This document shows positions 1-5,127 of a DNA stretch of 5,127 bases, piece after piece (position 1 is the first letter of the stretch; every line of letters begins with the position of its first letter). The DNA lies in contig JAGGRU010000028.1 in the NCBI GenBank assembly GCA_021159425.1, forward strand, positions 1 to 5,127. Reading direction: 5' to 3'. The notes beneath the pieces were generated by a model. It had not been told where the DNA came from. It searched no databases and saw only the letters and a program-made list of their open reading frames with translations. Origin of the DNA: Sulfurovum sp. (GTDB lineage: Bacteria; Campylobacterota; Campylobacteria; Campylobacterales; Sulfurovaceae). A program made the position numbers and the translations under genes.

Positions 1-1
1 A

Positions 2-295
2 CATAAGAGTTACGATAAAGATATAAGAGTGTTTGTACTTGAAGGAGCAGAGGAGCTAATGAAACGTGAAAAAGGACAATTTACTTCTATGAACGCTAAA
101 GACAGAGAACAAGCATTAAGAGCTTATGAAAAAACCAACTACGGGAGCAACTGGCTTTCACGCATAATGACCATTACTATGGAAGGGTTGTTTTCTGATC
201 CTATATATGGTTCCAACATTAAAGAGTCAGGATGGAAGGCATTAGGCTCTTTTGGTGGGTTGCCCAGACCTGCTTCGAGGTATATAGAGCTATGA
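2..295 (+). CDS. Gluconate 2-dehydrogenase subunit 3 family protein, 5'-truncated by the window edge
   Basis: The reading frame is open from base 2 with no stop before TGA at 293-295, so the 97 visible residues are the C-terminal part of a longer protein; the GTG at 29 is an internal Val codon with no reason to be the start. The C-terminal block GLFSDPIYGSN followed by GWKALG matches the hallmark of the gluconate 2-dehydrogenase subunit 3 family (typically GFFxDPxYGGNxxxxGWxxxG). In characterised relatives (gluconate dehydrogenase, FAD-glucose dehydrogenase, fructose dehydrogenase) this small subunit has a Tat signal and stabilises and exports the flavoprotein subunit to the periplasm. The N-terminus, where such a signal would be, is outside the window, so export is inferred. 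The stop overlaps the start of the GMC flavoprotein gene (ATGA), which strongly supports a joint complex. Family call is firm; substrate is unknown. Confidence 0.88.
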   Translation, partial: HKSYDKDIRVFVLEGAEELMKREKGQFTSMNAKDREQALRAYEKTNYGSNWLSRIMTITMEGLFSDPIYGSNIKESGWKALGSFGGLPRPASRYIEL

Positions 296-1983
296 AGGGT
301 GTGAAGTATGATGTAGTAATTATCGGTTCCGGTGCAAGTGGTGGAGCGGTTGCTTATACACTATGTAAAGCAGGGTATAAAGTTGCAGTCCTGGAAAAAG
401 GACGACTCATCAAGCGTGATGAATTTTCAAAAGATGAGTTGGCTTATGCCCGCAGAGACATTGTAACACCAAATCTTTTTGATGAATACCATACTATAGA
501 AGAAAAAGTAGATGGAGAATGGATAGCAACGCCTACTTATGATTCCGGATGGAGCTTTTGGAATGGTAATATTGTTGGCGGTTCTTCCAACTTTATGTCT
601 GGAATGTTACATCGTATGCATCCGGATGATTTTAGATTAAAAAGTAAATATGGAGAAATCAAAGGGGCAAACGTAGTAGATTGGCCCATCACCTATAGAG
701 ATATGGAACCTTACTATACTTTGGCAGAGGAGCTTGTAGGAATTTCAGGAAAATACGAGAAACATCCATTTGAACCTCCAAGAAGTACAGCGAATTTCAC
801 ACAACCTCCAACAAAAGAAAATGCTGTAGTAAAACTGCTTGATAAAAGTTGTAGAAATTTGGATATCACACCATTGGTAACGCCAAGAGCAGTACTCTCT
901 AAAGATAAAAAAGATCGTTCTGCCTGTTACTACTCTAATTTTTGTGGAAGTTATGGCTGCAGTTCCGGTGCAAAAGGGTCTTCGAGAGAAGCTTTGTTAA
1001 AACCGGCACTTGCTACAGGAAATTTAACGCTTATGAGTAACACTTATGTTAAGTCACTGCATACAGGCAAAAAAGATGAGGTAGATTATGCTCTGATCGT
1101 AGATACAATTACGGCTAAAGAGAAACATATAGAAGCAAAGATGTTTGTTGTGGCTGCACAGGCACATGAAAGTGCAAGACTTCTGCTTAACTCTGCCAGT
1201 AAAGACCATCCTGACGGCTTGGCAAACAGTTCTGGGGAACTTGGAAAAAATCTTATTTTCTCTGCCGGGGGTTCAGGCCAGGGTGTATTGAGAAAAGAGA
1301 GTCTCAAAGAGATAACATTTGAAGATTTAATGCAAACGGGACTCTTTGTAAATCGTTCCGTTTTAGACTGGTATTTCATTGACCACTGGTGGGATGGTAC
1401 ATTTAAAGGGGGTTCTGTTGAGTTCATGTTTGAACATCAAAACATTATTTCCCGTGCACGCAAGAATAATGAAGAAGAGGGGAAACTTGTTTGGGGTAGG
1501 GCATTGGGTGATCGTATGGTAAAAAGGTTTACAGAAGGAAAGAGTATTCGTTTTGAAGTATTCAATGATTGGCTTCCTACGGATGATTGTTTTGTGAGCC
1601 TGGATGAAACGCATAAAGACAAATATGGCATGTCTGTTGGGAAGTTACGTTTAGAAGCACATCCACAAGATCTTAAAGTGGGTAAATATATTGCAAAAAA
1701 ATGTGAAAAAATACTTGAAGAGATGGGAGCTAAAGATATATATAGCTCTGTCTCCTCTGCACCTCCCCAAAACCTGGTAGCAGGAGGATGCCGTTTTGGT
1801 AATGACCCTAAAACATCTGTACTCAATAAACATTGTCAAGCACATGATGTACCCAATCTTTTTGTTGCAGATGCAAGTTTTATGCCCACGGGAGGTTCAG
1901 TTCCATATACATGGACCATCTATGCAAACGCATTTAGAGTAGCGGATCATATTATAAAAGAATTAAAAGAAAAACGAATATAA
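292..1983 (+). CDS. GMC-family FAD-dependent dehydrogenase (gluconate/glucose/fructose dehydrogenase large-subunit type) with a noncanonical active site
   Basis: A 563-residue flavoprotein, about the usual length for the large subunit of membrane-linked sugar and sugar-acid dehydrogenases. The start is ATG 292: it overlaps the upstream stop as ATGA, has GAGG at 277-280, and puts the Rossmann fold at the very N-terminus. FAD-binding signs are GSGASG (residues 12-17), acidic Glu35 at the end of the second strand (VLEKG), NGNIVGGSSN (91-100), and the C-terminal run HDVPNLFVADASFMPT (518-533). Cys212, Cys218 and Cys223 precede GAKGS and resemble the cysteines that hold a 3Fe-4S cluster in Burkholderia FAD-glucose dehydrogenase. 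Odd: the first catalytic His position (HxxGxxxMG in relatives) reads LVAGGCRFG with Leu495, and the second His/Asn position reads Pro538. No signal peptide is visible, so export would need the upstream partner. Electrons would normally pass to a cytochrome c, not seen here. Family and partner are sure; substrate and activity are not. Confidence 0.93.
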   Translation: MKGVKYDVVIIGSGASGGAVAYTLCKAGYKVAVLEKGRLIKRDEFSKDELAYARRDIVTPNLFDEYHTIEEKVDGEWIATPTYDSGWSFWNGNIVGGSSNFMSGMLHRMHPDDFRLKSKYGEIKGANVVDWPITYRDMEPYYTLAEELVGISGKYEKHPFEPPRSTANFTQPPTKENAVVKLLDKSCRNLDITPLVTPRAVLSKDKKDRSACYYSNFCGSYGCSSGAKGSSREALLKPALATGNLTLMSNTYVKSLHTGKKDEVDYALIVDTITAKEKHIEAKMFVVAAQAHESARLLLNSASKDHPDGLANSSGELGKNLIFSAGGSGQGVLRKESLKEITFEDLMQTGLFVNRSVLDWYFIDHWWDGTFKGGSVEFMFEHQNIISRARKNNEEEGKLVWGRALGDRMVKRFTEGKSIRFEVFNDWLPTDDCFVSLDETHKDKYGMSVGKLRLEAHPQDLKVGKYIAKKCEKILEEMGAKDIYSSVSSAPPQNLVAGGCRFGNDPKTSVLNKHCQAHDVPNLFVADASFMPTGGSVPYTWTIYANAFRVADHIIKELKEKRI

Positions 1984-2020
1984 GTAGTTTCGGTTTTATT
2001 TTAATTTAAGTCCAATTTGC

Positions 2021-2026
2021 TATCAT
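2021..2026 (+). promoter_or_regulatory. Candidate distal -10 box (TATCAT) upstream of the NlpC/P60 gene
   Basis: The context TTGCTATCATTGTG resembles the GCTATAAT-type -10 box seen twice elsewhere in this window (before ilvD and before the tRNAs), with an AT-rich stretch upstream and no clear -35 box, as is common in Campylobacterota. If used, it gives a leader of roughly 160 bases before the TTG start. It is a weak, pattern-based call. Confidence 0.35.
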
Positions 2027-2133
2027 TGTGCAGAGATGTTGAAAGGCTGATCATTATAAAATAGATAAGTTTTGTATATGAAAATTTTAAATAACGTTAA
2101 GTTTATGTTTATTTTTCATTAATTATATGCAGA

Positions 2134-2139
2134 TACAAT
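2134..2139 (+). promoter_or_regulatory. Candidate proximal -10 box (TACAAT) for the NlpC/P60 gene
   Basis: TACAAT, in the context GCAGATACAATTATC, lies 53 bases before the TTG start, preceded by T-rich DNA and with no good -35 hexamer. It would give a leader of about 45 bases, more usual than the distal candidate. Which of the two is used cannot be told from sequence. Confidence 0.4.
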
Positions 2140-2180
2140 TATCTTATATTTTTTAGTATCCATTGATCATTTTATTCATT

Positions 2181-2186
2181 AGGGAG
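2181..2186 (+). promoter_or_regulatory. Ribosome binding site (AGGGAG) that fixes the TTG start of the NlpC/P60 gene
   Basis: AGGGAG lies six bases before TTG 2193 and is the only strong Shine-Dalgarno sequence near the start of this frame. It selects TTG 2193 over the in-frame TTG at 2163, which has no such site and would put extra residues in front of the basic start of the signal peptide. Confidence 0.8.
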
Positions 2187-2192
2187 AATTAT

Positions 2193-3011
2193 TTGAAAAG
2201 ACTTTACAAACTATTACTACCATTATCCATCGCTACTGTGACTACTGTTACAACTCAGGCAGCTACAAATACTGTTAAGCACACTATTAAAAATGGTGAA
2301 ACACTTTATTCTATTGCACACAAAAATCATACTACTATAACAGAAGTAAGAAAAGTTAACGGACTTAAAAAAGGTGATAAGCTTAAAATAGGAAGAGTTC
2401 TTAAAGTTCCTAAGAATACATATAATTCAAAAACAAAGAAAATAGTTAAAACCTCTAAAAAAACACATAAAAAAATTAAAATGGCTAAAACGAAGACAAA
2501 TCGTAGTGAGCGTAAATTAGCTAAAACACTTTCCAGTGTTGAATTTAAACAAATGGCTAAATCAAGCAGTAAAAAGAGTAATAAGTTTTCTTTAGGTGAT
2601 ATTGTATTTAATAGTTCCAAAGGGAAGCATAAATCATCTAATATTACAAAACTTGCCAAAAAGAAGTTAGGAAGAAGATACGTATGGGGTGCAGTTGGAC
2701 AAAAAAATACATTTGACTGTTCAGGATTAACTTCTTATGTGTGCAAAAAGAATGGTATTTGTATTCCAAGAAGAGCGATCGCCCAATCTAAATATGGTAA
2801 ATATGTGAATAGAAAAGATTTACAGCCGGGTGATCTTATTTTCTTTGACACTTCTAAGAGACGTAAGGGGTATGTGAATCATGTAGGTATTTATTTAGGT
2901 AATGATAAATTTATTCATGCAAGTTCAGCAAAGAAAAGAGTTGTTATTTCGAAGCTGGGGAAATCTTTTTACAGTAAGCGTTATAAAGGTGCCAGAAGAG
3001 TAACATCATAA
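2193..3011 (+). CDS. Secreted LysM-NlpC/P60 peptidoglycan endopeptidase (C40 peptidase)
   Basis: This 272-residue protein starts at TTG 2193, chosen from the AGGGAG site. Residues 1-23 form a signal peptide: basic MKRLYK, a hydrophobic stretch, and likely cleavage after TTQA. One LysM domain (about 29-74, with the GETLYSIA motif) should bind peptidoglycan glycans. A linker (about 75-150) is strongly basic, with 21 Lys in 76 residues against three acidic residues. The C-terminal NlpC/P60 domain (about 151-272) has the catalytic Cys176 in FDCSGL, His230 in VNHVGIYLG and a third polar residue, His242, in FIHASS, so the papain-like triad is complete. Enzymes of this type cut peptide bonds in the stem peptides of the wall, often between D-Glu and the diamino acid; the exact bond here is unproven. 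No cysteine occurs near the cleavage site, so it is not a lipoprotein. It is probably a single-gene unit acting in the periplasm in cell division, separation or wall turnover. Confidence 0.92.
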   Translation: MKRLYKLLLPLSIATVTTVTTQAATNTVKHTIKNGETLYSIAHKNHTTITEVRKVNGLKKGDKLKIGRVLKVPKNTYNSKTKKIVKTSKKTHKKIKMAKTKTNRSERKLAKTLSSVEFKQMAKSSSKKSNKFSLGDIVFNSSKGKHKSSNITKLAKKKLGRRYVWGAVGQKNTFDCSGLTSYVCKKNGICIPRRAIAQSKYGKYVNRKDLQPGDLIFFDTSKRRKGYVNHVGIYLGNDKFIHASSAKKRVVISKLGKSFYSKRYKGARRVTS

Positions 3012-3022
3012 GCTTCTTCCTC

Positions 3023-3042
3023 TGATGAGCTTTGGCTCATCA
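3023..3042 (+). terminator. Rho-independent-type terminator after the NlpC/P60 gene
   Basis: TGATGAGC (3023-3030) and GCTCATCA (3035-3042) form a perfect 8-bp stem with a TTTG loop, starting 11 bases after the stop codon. The following TCTACTTTATAAAATT is only moderately T-rich, so termination may be incomplete. The hairpin sits between convergent genes, but on the minus strand it is followed by GAGGAAG, with no T-run, so it should serve ilvD poorly. Confidence 0.62.
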
Positions 3043-3124
3043 TCTACTTTATAAAATTCCAAATTCTTTAATCTCAAACTTTTATCAATTTATTTATTTT
3101 CCCTTAACTTTGGTACGGAGTAAC

Positions 3125-4813
3125 TTATTCCGCTTCGAGTATTGCTCCGTTACTTGCGTTGGTTACAAGTGCTCTGTATTGTCTTAACCATTTACTTTGA
3201 AGGGGTTTGAAAATTGGTTTGAAGTTGGCTTTTCTTTCTGCTATGACTTCATCACTTAGGTTTGCACGTAAAATATACTTATCCACATCTATGTGAATTT
3301 CATCGCCATCTTCAAGTAAACCTATAAGACCACCTTCTGCAGCTTCAGGACTTACGTGACCAATACTGGCTCCTCTTGTTGCTCCGGAAAATCTACCATC
3401 TGTGATGAGTGCAACATCATCTCCAAGACCCATACCCATGATAAGGCTTGTCGGGCTTAGCATCTCTTGCATACCCGGACCGCCTTTTGGACCCTCATAG
3501 CGGATAACAACAACATTCCCAGCTTTTACTTTTCCGGCTAAGATACCTTCTATGGCTTCGTCTTGAGAGTTGAAACATATAGCCGTACCCGTAAATACTC
3601 TGTCTCCCGTAATCCCGGCAGTTTTAATTACTGCACCTTGCTCAGCCAAGTTACCATAAAGAATAGCAAGACCACCCACTTCAGAGAAAGGATTATCAAT
3701 CGTATGAATAATATTTGTATCCAGAATTTCTGTATTTTTCACTTTCTCATATAAGGTTTCACCTGTAATAGCAAGATTATCAAGTAAAATATTATCACCA
3801 CGTTTCATCATCTCATGCATTACGGCATTGACTCCACCTGCTTTGTTGATGTCTTCCATGTGTACCGTTGTCAATGATGGAGAGATCTTGGCAATGTGTG
3901 ATACACGTTTAGAGATGGCATTAATATCTTCAAGATTAAAATCAACATCAGCCTCTTTTGCAATCGCAAGCATGTGAAGTACGGTATTTGAGCTTCCACC
4001 CATTGCCATATCTACAGCAAAGGCGTTACGAACAGCATTTTCATTCAGAATATTTTTCATTCTGTACTTTTCTCGTTCACTGGCTTCCATTTTAGCTATT
4101 TCACAAACACGTCTTGCTGCTTTTTTGTAAAGTTCAGTTCTCTCTGGAGTCAGTGCCAATATGGTTCCATTACCGGCCAAAGCAATTCCCATTGCCTCCA
4201 TAAGTGTATTCATGGAGTTAGCTGTAAACATACCTGAACATGACCCTCCACTTGGACAAGCGTTACATTCAATGTCGGTCAATTCTTCTTCATCTATTTC
4301 ACCTGCTTCAAATTGACCTACAGCTTCAAACGCTGTAGCAAGGTCAATAGGAGTACCATCTTTTTTGTGCCCAGCAGCCATTGGACCACCAGAAACAAAA
4401 ACAGTAGGAACATTTACACGCAATGCACCCATGATCATACCGGGAACGATCTTATCACAGTTAGGAATGGCTATCATAGCATCAAGCTTATGCGCATTCA
4501 TAACAGTCTCTATGGAATTTGCAATGATCTCACGACTTGGAAGAGAGTAGAGCATACCATCATGTCCCATAGCAATTCCATCATCTACCCCGATAGTATT
4601 GAATTCAAAAGGAACACAGCCGTTTGCACGGATCTCTTCTTTAATGATCTCTGATACTTTGTTTAAGAAAAAGTGTCCGGGAATAATTTCTATAAATGAA
4701 TTTGCTACACCAATAAACGGTTTTTCAAAATCTTCATCTTTAACACCTGTTGCACGTAACAGACTTCTATGTGGAGCTCTACTGAAGCCTTGTTTTATTT
4801 CGTCACTTCTCAT
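3125..4813 (-). CDS. ilvD: Dihydroxy-acid dehydratase
   Basis: IlvD dehydrates 2,3-dihydroxy-isovalerate and 2,3-dihydroxy-3-methylvalerate to the 2-keto acids that become valine, leucine and isoleucine, in the cytoplasm. The 562-residue product is full length, begins [10 protein letters not shown], and is close to the Campylobacter form; it lacks the mid-protein extra segment of the 616-residue E. coli enzyme. Visible signatures are the VDDGIAMGH block (76-84, Mg-binding Asp78), NCDKIVPGM with Cys119 and the likely carboxylated Lys121, [17 protein letters not shown] with Cys192 (186-202), and TDGRFSGAT with the likely catalytic Ser476. Residues 39-47 read SFIEIIPGH, where plant and mycobacterial [2Fe-2S] enzymes have PCN; E. 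coli also has PGH, so an oxygen-sensitive cluster of the E. coli type is inferred. ATG 4811-4813 is preceded by AAAGG seven bases upstream. No other ilv or leu gene is adjacent, so it is probably transcribed alone. Confidence 0.97.
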   Translation of the reverse strand: MRSDEIKQGFSRAPHRSLLRATGVKDEDFEKPFIGVANSFIEIIPGHFFLNKVSEIIKEEIRANGCVPFEFNTIGVDDGIAMGHDGMLYSLPSREIIANSIETVMNAHKLDAMIAIPNCDKIVPGMIMGALRVNVPTVFVSGGPMAAGHKKDGTPIDLATAFEAVGQFEAGEIDEEELTDIECNACPSGGSCSGMFTANSMNTLMEAMGIALAGNGTILALTPERTELYKKAARRVCEIAKMEASEREKYRMKNILNENAVRNAFAVDMAMGGSSNTVLHMLAIAKEADVDFNLEDINAISKRVSHIAKISPSLTTVHMEDINKAGGVNAVMHEMMKRGDNILLDNLAITGETLYEKVKNTEILDTNIIHTIDNPFSEVGGLAILYGNLAEQGAVIKTAGITGDRVFTGTAICFNSQDEAIEGILAGKVKAGNVVVIRYEGPKGGPGMQEMLSPTSLIMGMGLGDDVALITDGRFSGATRGASIGHVSPEAAEGGLIGLLEDGDEIHIDVDKYILRANLSDEVIAERKANFKPIFKPLQSKWLRQYRALVTNASNGAILEAE

Positions 4814-4820
4814 TGTTAAA

Positions 4821-4825
4821 CCTTT
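4821..4825 (-). promoter_or_regulatory. Ribosome binding site of ilvD
   Basis: On the minus strand AAAGG lies seven bases before the ATG, supporting this start for ilvD. Confidence 0.7.
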
Positions 4826-4845
4826 ATGTCAGGATATTTTTATGG

Positions 4846-4851
4846 ATTATA
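4846..4851 (-). promoter_or_regulatory. -10 box of the ilvD promoter (TATAAT)
   Basis: Read on the minus strand, the context GTGCTATAATCC contains a consensus -10 hexamer 32 bases before the ilvD ATG. Upstream DNA is AT-rich without a clear -35 box, as is typical of Campylobacterota sigma-70 promoters. The implied leader is only about 25 bases, too short for a leader-peptide attenuator, so control, if any, would be by a repressor or activator, or global. Confidence 0.7.
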
Positions 4852-4882
4852 GCACTTTTATATTCAAAAATCCCATTTTCTC

Positions 4883-4911
4883 TTTACATTAAAAGATTAT
4901 TTAGCTATAAT
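4883..4911 (+). promoter_or_regulatory. Sigma-70 promoter of the tRNA cluster
   Basis: TTTACA (4883-4888) and TATAAT (4906-4911) are separated by exactly 17 bases, the best promoter in the window and the only one with a good -35 box, fitting strong stable-RNA transcription. Transcription should begin near 4917, about 38 bases before the first tRNA. It points away from the ilvD promoter, with the two -10 boxes about 55 bases apart. Confidence 0.8.
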
Positions 4912-4954
4912 CGCACTCCAATTTTAAGCTAAAACTTAAATGCGGTATGGATTT

Positions 4955-5029
4955 GCGGGCGTAGCTCAGCGGTAGAGCATAACCTTGCCAAGGTTGGGGT
5001 CGACGGTTCGAACCCGTTCGCCCGCTCCA
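4955..5029 (+). tRNA. tRNA-Gly(GCC)
   Basis: A complete 75-base cloverleaf with encoded CCA. The acceptor stem GCGGGCG/CGCCCGC pairs in all seven positions, followed by discriminator T and CCA (5027-5029). The D stem is GCTC/GAGC. The anticodon stem TAACC/GGTTG (one G-U pair) holds the loop TTGCCAA with anticodon GCC at 4987-4989, reading GGC and GGT. The T arm is GACGG-TTCGAAC-CCGTT. All domains are normal. Confidence 0.98.
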
Positions 5030-5074
5030 TAAATATAAAATAAAATTCAAATATACGTGGTATCTATTTTTAAA

Positions 5075-5127
5075 GCCCGGGTGGTGGAATGGTAGACACA
5101 GGGGACTTAAAATCCCCCGGTCATTGC
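5075..5127 (+). tRNA. tRNA-Leu(UAA), 3' end beyond the window
   Basis: The visible part has the acceptor 5' strand GCCCGGG, a leucine-type D arm (GGTGGAATGGTAGACAC), and anticodon stem GGGGA/TCCCC around the loop CTTAAAA, giving anticodon TAA at 5108-5110, which reads TTA and TTG. The bases after it begin the long variable arm of a class II tRNA. The T arm and acceptor 3' strand are outside the window. It lies 45 bases after tRNA-Gly, with AT-rich spacer and no strong promoter between, so the two are probably co-transcribed. Confidence 0.95.

Larger units (their letters stand above)
1984..2192. other. AT-rich intergenic region between the GMC gene and the NlpC/P60 gene
   Basis: This 209-base gap has no convincing coding sequence. 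I see no GC-rich hairpin with a T-run directly after the GMC stop, so the end of that transcript is not explained. It holds two candidate -10 boxes for the downstream gene, an 8-base palindrome TAACGTTA at 2092-2099, and the octamer TGATCATT twice (2048-2055 and 2164-2171). In DNA this AT-rich, such short repeats can arise by chance, so no regulator is assigned. Confidence 0.6.

Noticed and set aside
232..291. Upstream in-frame ATG giving the GMC protein 20 more residues
   Set aside because: This part lies wholly inside the conserved GWKALG C-terminus of the upstream gene, adds residues before a normal Rossmann start, and lacks the ribosome site and ATGA coupling that ATG 292 has.
1086..1845. 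Several open frames antisense to the GMC gene
   Set aside because: They overlap a well-supported gene, match no known family and show no ribosome sites or signatures; they are shadows of the real coding frame.
1984..2020. Terminator directly after the GMC gene
   Set aside because: T-rich runs are present but no stem of useful length or GC content precedes them.
2048..2171. TGATCATT repeated twice as a paired operator
   Set aside because: TGATCA is its own reverse complement and common in AT-rich DNA; two copies 116 bases apart without longer shared flanks are not enough.
2163..2192. Earlier TTG start for the NlpC/P60 protein
   Set aside because: It has no Shine-Dalgarno sequence, the AGGGAG site lies inside this segment, and the added residues spoil a standard signal peptide.
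2327..2659. Leucine-rich antisense open frame opposite the NlpC/P60 gene, looking like a membrane protein
   Set aside because: Its hydrophobic residues are the complement of the Lys/Asn-rich linker codons (AAA/AAG to TTT/CTT); no ribosome site or family match.
3115..3153. Inverted ACGGAG/CTCCGT near the ilvD stop as a terminator
   Set aside because: The six-base arms are 24 bases apart, lie partly within the ilvD coding end, and no T-run follows on the minus strand.
3563..4892. Open frames on the plus strand opposite and beyond the start of ilvD
   Set aside because: ilvD is a clear full-length gene on the minus strand; these frames have no recognisable domains and the last runs through the ilvD promoter.

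Overview
The window is AT-rich chromosomal DNA that most resembles the Campylobacterota (Epsilonproteobacteria), probably a free-living Sulfurimonas/Sulfurovum-type relative. The assignment rests on the Campylobacter-like 562-residue dihydroxy-acid dehydratase, the AT-rich intergenic DNA, the promoters dominated by a GCTATAAT-like -10 box, and a GMC dehydrogenase paired with a small gluconate 2-dehydrogenase subunit 3-type protein. It is an inference from remembered family features, not from a database search.

Layout, left to right. (1) Bases 2-295 (+) hold the 3' end of a gluconate 2-dehydrogenase subunit 3 family gene, cut by the window edge. (2) Its TGA overlaps the ATG of a GMC-family FAD-dependent dehydrogenase (292-1983, +) by an ATGA junction, so the two are translationally coupled and probably form one enzyme. 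(3) A 209-base AT-rich gap carries weak promoter candidates. (4) A secreted LysM-NlpC/P60 cell-wall hydrolase (2193-3011, +) starts at TTG after a strong ribosome binding site and is followed by a hairpin terminator. (5) ilvD, for branched-chain amino acid synthesis, lies convergently (3125-4813, -). (6) A divergent promoter region (about 4814-4954) drives ilvD leftwards and a tRNA cluster rightwards: tRNA-Gly(GCC), complete, and tRNA-Leu(UAA), cut by the right edge.

The genes are mostly independent transcription units. Only the first two clearly work together: in characterised relatives the small subunit carries a Tat signal and takes the signal-less flavoprotein to the periplasm, where a cytochrome c accepts the electrons. 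No cytochrome gene is visible here.

I see no CRISPR array, insertion sequence, phage gene or obvious new defence system. The most unusual signal is in the GMC enzyme. Its FAD-binding regions and a cysteine motif like the iron-sulfur site of FAD-glucose dehydrogenase are intact, but the two positions that normally hold the catalytic His and His/Asn pair read Leu495 and Pro538, 43 residues apart as in glucose oxidase. This suggests a changed reaction, substrate or role.
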